Of a DNA stretch of 64,000 bases, positions 9,546-21,200 are shown piece after piece. Each line of letters opens with the position of its first letter. Position 1 is the first letter of the stretch. A program made the translations under genes and the position numbers. The notes below the pieces were generated by a model. The model was not told the origin of the DNA. It searched no databases and saw only the letters and a program-made list of their open reading frames with translations. Origin of the DNA: Branchinecta lynchi (Eukaryota > Arthropoda > Branchiopoda > Anostraca > Branchinectidae); contig JAKZAP010000006.1 of NCBI GenBank assembly GCA_023053575.1, positions 20,035,280 through 20,099,279 of the forward strand. Direction: 5' to 3'.

Positions 9546-11300
9546 GTCAGGTACCCCTCCTGTAGTTTACCCTCCCAAGTTGTTAGACAAGGAATAAACT
9601 TAAATGTTGGATATTTCAGTTGCACTTCCGCAACCATTTTAAATGACTAACAACTGAACAAACTAACTAACATATTCCAAAGCTAAAACAAAATAAGAAC
9701 AATGCAGACTGAAATAATAGTTCAGTTTCAGAAACAATCAATTTCAGCCGAATTCGTGATGAACCATTTGTCAAGCAAGAAAGCTAAGTTCAGATAGAAA
9801 TTCAGCGGACCTCCTTACCCCCTCAATGAATATCTTATTGGCTTATAAAACATACATCTTTTTACCGGAAATTTGAAACTACTCTTCTACATTACCTCTA
9901 AAGATAGGACTAAAGGACCCATCTACGAACTTGACCTGTACTTTATCAGTGAATCCTCATTGAACGACATCGTCGCTTGAACAACATATTTCCTCGTTTG
10001 AACAGTATATATCAACCCTTTCGACGTTCGATTATACTGGATCTCTCCGACGTCCATAGAATAAATAAATGAATGTCGTCATCCACGCGCAGAGCTATAC
10101 TGGTTTGAGAAAAAAGGGGTAGGGACTGCTGTAGCCGAAAATTGGACGAAACCCTCTTAGACACCGAACTGAGCCACGAAAAGAGGCTCGCAGAATACGA
10201 ACAGGATATCGACCACGCCCTTTCCAATGGAAAGCGTCCAAACGATGTCGACACTGGCAGAACACATTTTCGATAACCCATCCCACGTACGGTCGTACAT
10301 TTCGAAAATGCTTCAGCAAACTATGAGAGAAGCTGTTCAGATTAAGAGAAACTGTCGAGGTGTAAACCAAGACACAGGAGCCACTAGAAACATGGAACAT
10401 CATCATCACTGACAGAAGTTCAGACCCCCAGCCTCCTACAATAAAACCAGAGTTAACCCAAATGCAGACAAGTTTCTACCCTACCAACGACCCAATCGAG
10501 CAGCAAAAACAGCAGCCGTGTCCAAAATAAAGTTACAGTACCAACTTTGACTCCAAGCAACTCCCACAAAAGCATTCACCAAATGAGATACTTAAGGCTA
10601 AGCTAGAATCTTTAGTTCTTTCTTCATTTTCGAGATTGAGTGGCTTGAGCCTGAAGAGCCAAGAATGACCGAAATATAGCTCTAATAAAATTCAGCTGGG
10701 TTACTGTCAAGTATGAAGGTGCTGAAGCTTTCGCTCGGAAATAAGCGACTTCTTGACACAGCGGAATGAAAACTAGTGATGGATGTTATATTCTGTAAAT
10801 TTGAAAGCTGACCAGTCTTCCCATCAGTTACAGGAACTTGGACAGTTCCTTCAAGGTTTCTTCAGGTACATATATCGTGATTGTCTCCACCCCAAGCAGA
10901 TAAGCCCAGCGTCAGCAGCCCCTCTTTTAGTTCTTTCTGATTGTATATTGTTTCATGTGGGACTGAAAAAAGTTGCTTAGTACCCTAAATTTAGCATATA
11001 TTCTGGCCTGGTGGGTGTAATATCAAGAACAAATAATCCGATAGAACCTCCGTCTTTGGTCCCATGCAGTGGCTATGGATACCCCGACAAGACTGAGCTG
11101 AGCTAGAGGTCACTGCTGAGCAGTGAGCGCGCCTACCTTCCTGTTCGCCGTTGTTAATATCAGACGAGTTAATGCAGGAGGCGCACTGACCCGCTCTGCA
11201 GCGTATCAAGAAAACCAATCAGCTTTTACTTTGGAGATTTCATTTTTGAGACATTACTGCGATATAGCTGTTTTATAAGTAGTGAACTGAGAGACAAAAA
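9546..11300. other. Non-coding; degenerate F1-like and SINE-tail fragments
   Basis: Positions 9,690-9,960 resemble a decayed F1 monomer (GCCGAATTCGTGATGAACC, then TACCCCCTCAATGAATATC). Positions 10,640-10,705 carry CCGAAATATAGCTCTAATAAAA, also seen at about 54,465-54,490, so it is a dispersed repeat. No gene is supported. Confidence 0.45.
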
Positions 11301-11304
11301 TGCT

Positions 11305-11374
11305 CCTCGGCCGAGATTTGAACCCAGGACCCTCTGTTTACACGGCAGGCGCTCTACCAACTGAGCTACCGAGG
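11305..11374 (-). tRNA. tRNA-Thr(UGU)-like pseudogene or SINE head
   Basis: Read on the minus strand, a near-complete cloverleaf is visible: a 7-bp acceptor stem (CCTCGGT with GCCGAGG, one G-U pair), a 4-bp D stem GCTC/GAGC around AGTTGGTA, and box B GTTCAAATC in the T arm. The anticodon loop reads CGTGTAA, so the anticodon would be TGT, but position 33 is G instead of T and two of five anticodon-stem pairs are mismatched. That argues for a tRNA-derived pseudogene or SINE promoter rather than a working tRNA. Confidence 0.5.
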
Positions 11375-11497
11375 GGCTTGAGAACAGAGTTCGCAAACCA
11401 CTACATAGTCTGGTAGAAGCCGGCCATGGGAACAGTGATCCCGCCCGAAGGCAAATCCATCTAAACAGTTCACATGCTCATGTCACGCAAATTTGTA

Positions 11498-11600
11498 ATA
11501 ATACATAGATGGCACTTTACACAAGGGACTTGTACCATGACCAATAAACCGGACAAGTCCAGGTACAAGTCCCTTGTGTAAAGTGCCATCTATGTATTAT
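11498..11600. repeat. Perfect 39-bp inverted repeat (hairpin)
   Basis: Arms at 11,498-11,536 and 11,562-11,600 are exact reverse complements, separated by a 25-base loop. The outer end reads ATAATACATAGATGG on both arms. It could be a short MITE or a miRNA-precursor-like hairpin. No mismatch is seen in either arm, which suggests recent origin or selection on pairing. Confidence 0.8.
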
Positions 11601-11939
11601 GATATAGCTGTTTGTAGAGGTAACGACTTGTGATGTTCCGCGTAGCTCCTACCTTCGCTCGGCAGGGTTTAGGGATTTATTCGACATCGTATGGTCGTAC
11701 TCGTATGACAGAATAGGGAGACGGAGGCTCTGGTTCTTGTTTGTTCTTAGTAAAAGCCCGTGAGGCCATTATGATTTACCAGTCTATTTTTTCTGTTTCA
11801 AGATTCTAAGATAACTACTTTCACAGTTAAGCAGTTTTCCAAAAACTGCACATGCCGTCGTCATGGGACAGTAACGTTTGTATGACTGTTAGATAGGAAG
11901 CAATGCAAGAGCTATCCACAATGCTAGAAGGAAGAATTG

Positions 11940-12011
11940 AAAGAGAGATGGATCCATAAAAGTGAAACTTTATTCTGACAGGCTAGAAAGGGCAACTGCA
12001 GCAAACCTCAG
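11940..12011 (+). other. EIF3D: Possible 5' UTR exon end of eIF3d
   Basis: The first coding exon of eIF3d is preceded by a good 3' splice site (TTTTTTCTTTTTGCTAG, ending at 12,093), so a non-coding exon should lie upstream. A donor CTCA/GTAAGTA follows position 12,011, which would leave an 82-base intron. The exon's 5' limit and promoter cannot be seen. Confidence 0.3.
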
Positions 12012-12100
12012 TAAGTATATCATCCACACCTCATCCAATCTAGCTAAACAAAAATTCAATATTTCTTCTAACTGATTTTTTTCTTTTTGCTAGATTTAAA

Positions 12101-12244
12101 ATGGTTGACATAGAAGAGACTGTTCCAAGATTCGTCCTACCTGATGTAAATGATACACCAAATGGATGGGGACCCAATGCCATCCCCGAGCAATACAGAG
12201 ACATGCCATACCAGCCTTTTGCCAAAGGAGACAGGCTTGGAAAG
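12101..12244 (+). CDS. EIF3D: eIF3d coding exon 1
   Basis: 48 codons from ATG to a phase-0 donor AAG/GTAACT. The segment [20 protein letters not shown] identifies the eIF3d N-terminus. An acceptor seven bases before the ATG implies an upstream non-coding exon. Confidence 0.95.
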
Positions 12245-15200
12245 GTAACTGAACTTCATGACTGATTTGAGTTTTTACATTGTTTAGTTCTTCAAGTTCT
12301 CTTACTGCCATGTGATTTTGTTTGTAAAAAAAAGTTCTTTTCTCTAGATATTTAGAGATTCCTGGAGAGATTACCATCCTGACATTCGTGCCATTATAAG
12401 AATAATAGTTTTATAGATTTTTCTTTTAAGGTGGCAGATTGGACTGGCAATTCATACCAAGATAGAAGAAACCAAAGTAAGTAGCTTTTACAATTTAGAT
12501 TATATTCAATATCCTCAGTATGTGCTAGGAAATAAAATCAAAGAGGGCAACTAAAGCCTCTAGTGAAGTTCTCAGTTTCTGAAAAAGGAACAAGGAATAA
12601 ATCAAAGGGAATTTAAAAGTTGTTCGCGCGTCACACGATGACCCTCGAAGGAATCGGAATATTGTGTTGAAACATGGTGTGAGGCAGGTGTGAGATTCTT
12701 TGGGTCGAAGTATAGGTCGAGTTGTAAATTGGCTCTGTAGTCCTGTATTTAGGGGTGGGGAGGGGTTTTCAGATGAGGCCTAAGTTTAAAAAAAAAATAA
12801 GTTTTCAAAAGCTAATGAAATAGTCAATTTAGAGGTAGGCCTAGCGAGAGATGCAGAAGCTGTATGTGAAATTATTTACTTGCCCGGAACTGGTCCAAAC
12901 TGGTAATTTGGTGAAAGTAGGCTAAATATTTGTTTCTAAAGTTTATTGACATAGAGGTAAGGAGACGTGCCGAATATGTTTTGGTACTTCATATTTAGAC
13001 CGGACACATAGTTCGCTCGCGGTCCGTTTAAAGCCGGAGATTTGATAAAAGTAAAAGTTCTATTTGAAGTTGATTAAAGGTTCACTGTAGGGTAAACATG
13101 CCGAATGCTTATCCGAAGCTTATTTTATGATCAAAGAAGTAGCCTAGCAAAACGGAAATTTTTTAGAAGGGAAGAATTTTTCTGAAGTCGACTGATGCTT
13201 TGAAATGGGGCTTAACATTCATGTCGAATAAATCTGTTCCTAGTTTTCTCAGCGGATTAGTGGTTGGGTCGTAATCCGCCAAAACACCGCTATCATGCTT
13301 TTACATTTCGAAGTGGTTGATTAAGGATAAATATCATGTTTAGCTTACTGGGTCTGGCGAAGACCGGAGTTGTCTTGATAAAGCAATCCAGTCAGTATTT
13401 CACTTCCTATCAAATGTTTTGCCTTGTCGTTTTCACACTAGCGGCCTTCTGCTCAAGTGCTATTTAGCGCTCGTAATGTATGTCTGACCTCTGTACCCGT
13501 ATAAAGGATCCGACCCACTGCTCAAGAAAACCTCCCTATCTCGGGTCCGGTCATTGTTGGAAGGGTGGGAGGGAATCCGGGGTCTTGTGAATCGCGTAAG
13601 TGATGAAGGTGTGGATGGTAGGAACAGATGCTCGAGTTTAGGGACCAAATTGGTGGAGGGAATATTATGCAAACTGGAAGATACGAAGGTCTTGGGACCT
13701 AGATGTGCAATTTGTAGGTCTTGATCGGATACGACCTGTTTAGGGTGGGCGTGGGGGGGATAAAGGAGGTTACCGGGAATCTTTGAGGTGCTCTAATTTG
13801 AGAAGAAATGCCCTAGGCATGACATTAATTTCTGTGTCAGAAAAAAAACGAGGACGGATTTCTTCTTCCTTATGACAGGAGCTGATTCGATCGAAACTTA
13901 AGGTGCGTTCTTTTGGTTGTAGTTTCACTGTATTTTGACATCCTTTTGTTTCAGTTATGAAAGTACAGTGTACCGTTTATGTGTCTATTCCATATACTGT
14001 AATTTTATAACTAATACAGTGTCAAACTACACCGAAACTACATAAAAAAAACGCACCTTTAATGGATGATAGGAATAGGTGCCCTAGATGGGCCTTCGTG
14101 GATGTGAGGACCACATATTGGCCCCAATTAGGATATGTTGAGTGCTGTCCCGGAAATTGGGTCGTCTCGTCTCCAGAAATTCCCAATGTTTTATGTCACT
14201 TGTCCGTAAGAGTGCCAAATGAGCTCACAGCAGCACACGCTATCGAAAGCTTGTAGTGACATTTTTCTTTCTTTAATGCACTATCTTCATGTGAGAGTAA
14301 GGAAAACACCTTGTTAATAACTAGTTAATTTCTTACTTTTAGATAAATATGCCTCTCAGTTTGGAGCTGGCTCTAGTCAATACGCATACTACCATGAAGA
14401 TGATGAGACAAGCTTCCAACTGGTCGACACAACTCGAGTTCAGAAACCAATTTACGCCAGGGGCAGATACATGAGAAACCAGAGAGGTGGCATGAGAGGT
14501 CGGGGCGGAAATATGCAGAGAGGCACTGGCCAAATGCAAGTCTTGTCAAATCGTGGAAAGTAAGTATCGCCATACTGACTTTTGAGCCTATTTTCATCGA
14601 GAAAATAAATTAAAGAACTTCAAGTATGAGGGCAATCAAGCGTATGTCCGGCTACAACCACCTGGTTTCCTAAGCCATTCTTCCGTAAGGTGGCATAATT
14701 CCCTCACGGCTTAGGAGATATCCGTGAATATCTTTTTGGCCAGATTGACTTCGCCGTCAGTTTTCCTCTCGTTGAAATCCGTCGTTTGTTTCCATTTTGT
14801 ACTACGAGAGGGGGGGGGGGGGGCTCACTTCTCCTTACTTTTGATGTATGTTTGGTTGTATGTATTGGAGTGCGGATGCGTAGAGCTTCCGGTGTTGAGG
14901 ATGGGAAATTTTTGAATCACGCTTCCGATCAAGAGTTAATGTTTTCTTTTTATTGTATCGGAAGAAATCTCAGACTTTGATTAAAGCACCAGCCTGTTGT
15001 TTATACAATAGTGGTTTAGCAAGAAGTGTCAATGTAATATTTTTTTTTTTTTTTTTAATGTTCGCTAGTAGTATATAATCGCCGCTCCCACTCCACCCTC
15101 CCCCCAATTTCAAAACCCCATTTTAACATCAACTTCTTAAATTTTAACATCCTTTTTACCAAATTATCCCCCTTTTTAAGAACATTTTTATTTTCTTACT

Positions 15201-18200
15201 TCCAAAATAAAGGATACAAGAAATGAGAATATTACCCTTTACTACATATAAAATACTACAATATACTACTACTTCTTTTTTTTTTACATTTTTCATTTTT
15301 TACTGAGTAAACAGTTCTAAATCCACATATGTTTCTTTGTTCTTGTTTTCGCGTACAATCGGTTGCAAAACCAGATTTTTCTTTAAAAGTAATTCGTTAG
15401 CAATGGCATTATATTTCTGTGTTATAAACAAATCACAGGGTTTGTCATTATGATTAATAACTACAACCAACTTATCACCATATTTTGTCTTAGCAATTCT
15501 CATTTTAACAATAGTATATTTCAAACCTAACACTAGTTCTTCTTTCCTGATTGTCTCATTGTATTTATTCATTCTGATTGTATTCAAGACTTCCTTTGCG
15601 GACTCCATTTATTAGGGGATGATTTTATTAAATAAAAATCCAGACTCACAAACTCACATACATATTTTTGTTAATAATACCTAATGTAGCTTTTCTTTCA
15701 TAATATATAACACAGTAAATATTATATGGTACAGGCTGAGCGTGTTTTAATGTTAAACTTATTTCAATATCAGCAGTTGTTCCATTATATATACTTGATT
15801 CGTGTTTGGAAACATCGAAACAGAATAGTGGATATACTTCTTTAAATTCTTCTATACTAACAACACTACCAGTATCAAATGCTAATTGCTTATAGCCCAA
15901 ATGTATGAACCTATTGTAAAGATTTGAGTATTTACATTTCTCATCGCTAAAGTCGCATTTGAGTGGTTCTTCAGGATATTTATCCCCATTAATTCTAAGT
16001 TCTATGTCTGTTAAATTCATATGATCAAACACCATATTATTCATTAATTGATTGTTATGCTTTTCATTTTTCTGTAACATCACAACGATTTTTGTAGGAC
16101 TATTTCTCTCAGACACAACTTTCCAGGTGTGCTCCTTATTCTGACTAACATCACTTTTATAACTATTACATGCTTCCCACATCAGATTATGCTTTTTATC
16201 CTTAGCAAGATCCTTTTCTAATTCACTCATCATTTCGATACTAGGAGCTACAATAGGGATCTTCCAGGATAAATACTCGATTACTACTTTGAAATTAGTA
16301 TTTCCATTTCTTATAATCATGTTGTTATCATCATTTCTTCTTAGAAATAATTTATGCGATGCACCTCTGAAGAATCGTTTGTTTCCTTTCAGAAATCCAA
16401 ACAATTCTGATAATGGTAAATACATATTTACTAATTTACTGCTCTTTGTTCTGTTATATCTTTTTTCAAATCCTTTATTATAATTATTATTATTTCTCAA
16501 ACTGACTGTTCCACCCCCTGCTGCAGCCCCTGCTACTACTGGAGTTGCAGTAAACGAAGCAATAACAGGATTAATTTCTTTTCCTTGATTATAATCCTTA
16601 TACCAGAAATGATTTCTTGCTGCACTTCTAGAATAATCATCAGAGTATTCAATCAACTTTGTAACGGTAGTTGTAATACCAACATGATTAATTTTTTCAA
16701 CCGATTCATCGTTTATTACATACTCAGCGGTACTGAATAAATTAAATCCATTATTCGTTAAAGTAGCAACATCGGTTGCAGCTATAGGAGTCCCATCTTC
16801 GTTTACTATTCTTACACTGACATCAAGATAACTTTCACTTGGATAAAACCAAGAATCTAATTTCTTTGTTACGAATTCAAACTCTGATTTATTAGATACA
16901 TTCACATCTGTTTCTCGAATTTCTTTAAATTCATATTTAACCACTGTATCATCCACAAGCGGTTCGTCAAATATGTTCCATTGAGGACTGATAACTTTAT
17001 TTACTGCCATTTATATAAGAAAGAAATTATTAAATAAAACTTATTTCAGAATCTTTAATCCATTTCCAGTCATTAACGTTTTGATCAAGTCCTGACTTCT
17101 TTGATTTAAAATCCTTTTATTTGTACCGATAAGATCCTTCATCGATTTTTTGTTTCCAATTACATCAATGAGTTCCTTCTTGTTTACATTGATCAGATCT
17201 TTCCCATATTCTATTGCTCTGTTTTTCAACAACTCAAATCTCGGTTTAATAATATTATTATACATTGACATAGCCCCATCTTTTATTTGTTTTGCTGACG
17301 TTTGAAATAACTGGGAATTAACAATGTTTTTGAATACACTACCGATTCCACTTCCATACTGCTTTTTATAAAGTAATCGCTTATTATTAATCAACATTTA
17401 TAGGTAAATAATTTTATTTCACTAATCCTTTAAGCTTTTCTTAAATGCAGCACGTATCCAACGTTATCACCATTCAAATCGATAGGTCTTCCCAACTGAT
17501 CAGTAATTGTCACTCTCAAGGAGTAAATAAAGTCTTTTGTATTAATAGGAAGGTAGATTAATTGTCTAGGATTCTCAACAATTTGACAACCCGGTTCTGT
17601 ATTCGGAACAAATGTCCAAATGACATCTGATTTACTTTTGTTTACGATAGAACTGTTTACAAGAGAGCAGTGAATTTGAATTTTATCAACGCTTCTTGTT
17701 ATATTCGGAAGCTTTGTACCTTCATTGATTTTCTTAGATATCTCACTATCCTTCTCAAATCCTAAAATCTGACACAAGTCACTATTAAATCTAAACACAT
17801 ATTTTTCTTGTAATAGTATGACAAATCTCATAGATGCTGGATTGGATGAAATTACAATAGGACATTTATCTTTTGGGGTATCAAAATACTGACACAAAAA
17901 ATAATTCAAACAATCATCGTTATACATCCCATTAGGAATAGTAACATTCATCCATTCTGTTGCATTATTATCTTCATCTTTCCTGTATTTAAATGTATTA
18001 TTTCCAAATTTATCACTTATATTATGCCATGAATACCACAAAGTACACTGATTCAAACCTATTTCATAATCCCAATTACGATTCAATTCGATTGGTTGAC
18101 TAAATGTTATATCAATGATACTTTCATTACCTTCAATGTTTAACAACACCATTTATTAGAAATATTTTTTATATATTGAATTGTAATTTCTCTTCGTAAG

Positions 18201-21200
18201 AAATTTATTTCGCATTAACGAATCCAAAATATCAATAGCTTCATTTCTCACCTCATCAGATGTATTTCCGTTTACTCTGCTACCTATCAAAGTGTATAAT
18301 TTTGAAATCATTTCATCACAATTCATAAATATTCCAGTTCCTTGTTGTCTGATAAAGGGTATACTAGATTGAATTTTTCTTAATCTATCCTTATAGTCTT
18401 GTATAAATAAAATAATTTTATCATACTTACTAGAACTATAACTTTTACTTTTCAGACCACCATAACTTTGACTTATAGGTGTTAATTCAGCCAAAGCATC
18501 TTCTATATTCTCTGGGTTATCATAATAAAAATGAGGCATCTCAAAATATTCCCCTTCATATCTTCTATGATTATCTCTATATTTCACATTAAGTGTTTTT
18601 AATAACTCTTTATCAATACCTTCATTCAGATCAACAACTTTTATACTTGTTGGAGATGCTTCTAAAGCGGTTGACTGCATTTCTACCCCTGAAACTGGAA
18701 GCTGATATGGTTGAATCGTTTCACCTAGCTGGAGAAGCCTTGTTCTTGAACTATCATCACCTTCCTGTAGTTTATTTATGATCATTTCAGTGTTTTCTTG
18801 TAATTTTTTGATGGTATCTTTAGTGTTTTCTTTTTGTGCTATAATAACTGGAGCGTTTAATTCTGAAGCATATTCCCGAAATCCTGCCTTCTCCATCTCA
18901 TTTTGCTGAACCTTTCTTCTCTGAATTTCTCTGTTCTTCACTATATCCGATAAAATATCACTCAAGCGTCTTGAATCCATTTATATACAAGTAATTTTAT
19001 TTCATAATAAATTTTGAAAGTTCTTTTTCATAAAACCCTCCTTGAATTAATTCCCCACTTTTGTCAGATATTTCATAAGTAATGGGAATGGTAGGTCTGA
19101 TGGTTGCTATCTGAAATACTTCATCCGTATAATTAGGTAAATATCCTTTATCGAAAATACTTTTTTCTTTTTTAATTCTGACTAAATTCCCTACTTTGAC
19201 GTTTCCTGTGATTTTGTAGTCATCTACTGGAGGAAACAGAGCACTAAAAACCTTTTTCTGATTAACCTTTTTACTAGCATCAACTGGTTTCATTTGTATT
19301 GATCGGTGATACGAGTTATTATAATTATTTACGAATACAGGTAAAATATCAATCCAATTAGTAGTGTTATTGTGAGTGAAATATTTCCATAACTTTTCTT
19401 TTAGCGTTCTGTTGAATCGTTCTACAATTTGCGCTTTCAATTCGCTTTCAGATGCAAACCAGTGTATGCCGCTATTTTTCAAAAAAGATTGAACATTTCT
19501 CATCACAAATTCTTTACCTTTATCAGTTTGTAGTTTCTTAGGAATTCTTTCTTTAAATATAACACTGAATGCTTTTATTATTTCAGCACCCGTTTTGTCT
19601 TTCAGAGGGATACACCAAGCATATTTACTAAAGCAATCAATAACAGTTAAAATGTAATTTGTTTTATTATTTTCTTTTTTATATTTCTGCATGTCAACTA
19701 AATCAGCTTGCCATTGCTCATCAACATAGTGAACATACACTCGCCTCCTTTCAAAGTTATGATAGGAAGGTTTGTGTAACGTATACACATTCTCATTTTG
19801 CAACACATTTTTTATTGTATCTTTAGACACGTTCACTCCATTTTCTTTTAATTTTCTGTGAATATCATCAACACCTGAATAATTAGAATAATACGTCTTT
19901 AAAATATCTGTTTCTGCGTTGAGGTTTTTTTTAAAAAGCGATTTTTCCTCGATCCGCAAATAACACAATTCCCTTTCAGCATTGGAACATTATTTTTTTG
20001 TGACACTGCCTTAAACATTGATTCAGTGTCAGTGCTCTTTTTACATTTCATACAATAAATCTCCATTTATTAGAAAACAATTTTTATAAACGAAAAGCTA
20101 CCAACTTCATTTTGCGCTTAATGTAGGAAATACAGTGAAGTCCACAGTTTAATTCATCTATATTTTGAACAGCAAGATTTTCATAAGCTATTTTTTTCTT
20201 TGAAGTTCTTAGATATTTAATTATTTCTTTTCCTGGGGGAATACCGAAAGAATCGAAAAATTCTACATAGGGGGATTCAGATAGATTACAATAGGCAACC
20301 CAGTGAGTTCCAGGCATTCCGAGTTTATCATAATTAATGACACCGCATTCCGAATCGTTTATATGTTTGGGTAGCGTATCTAAAGAGAAAACACCTCGAA
20401 ACTGTGGTATACTCCCTAATGCATCCATAATATCAAAATTAGTTAGAGGTCCTACTTTACTTTTGCTTCTTTTTTGATGTCCCCGTTTTTTGACTTCCTA
20501 GGCCTTCCACGTACCCCATTACCCACAACTTTTTGTGTTCCAGGGAGTGTAAGCGCGCCACCTGTGTTGACATCATCTTTTTTTTCCTTCCTAGGCCTTC
20601 CACGTACCCCATTACCGGTAACTTTTTGTGTTCCAGGAAGTTTTAGCGCACCACCTGTGTTGGTCATTTTATCCATAATTTTCTTACCAGCGAATGTACC
20701 CAAAGCAGCAGCACCACTTGTTAAAGCTGCCTTACCAAGGGTAATTGCTAGCGGTATTAAAAATGGAAGTAATCCACCTTTTTGAATCGCTTCTCTCATC
20801 TGCTTGTATGATACATCAATATCACAACCCTTATTATTCATTTTACATGTTTCAATTTTATCAATTTGTCGTTTACTTAAAAGTAACTTGACTGGTTCTC
20901 GTTCATTTTGTCTACTATGACTAACACGTATCTGACATTTTTGTTTAGCATCAAAACATTTCTTCAGCTTTCCTTTCTGAAGCTTTGACAAATAAACTGT
21001 ATACTCCGTTGTTTCAACCATTTATTAGGGAATTAATTTATCTTATAAAATTTATTTACCAGCCATCATTTTTTCTATTCTGGTAACGAATGGTTTGTCA
21101 ACAGGTTTTAGCTCTAGCTCTAGAAGCCTTTTTAAAATATTTACTACTGCTCTTTCAATATTATCGATACGAGTTTTTTGACCAGCAATCTTTCCTTCAA

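Noticed and set aside
14062..14256. 64-aa frame in eIF3d intron 2
   Set aside because: It lies between two well-supported exons, has no homology I recognise and is bordered by a MITE.
18593..18781. Plus-strand frames opposite Polinton genes (also 16,289; 21,323; 23,209; 24,846)
   Set aside because: They are antisense shadows lacking TAAATG starts and recognisable domains.
20474..20785. 103-aa open frame on the plus strand opposite the core-protein gene
   Set aside because: It is a shadow of the duplicated Arg/Pro-rich repeat on the other strand, with no start module and no domain.
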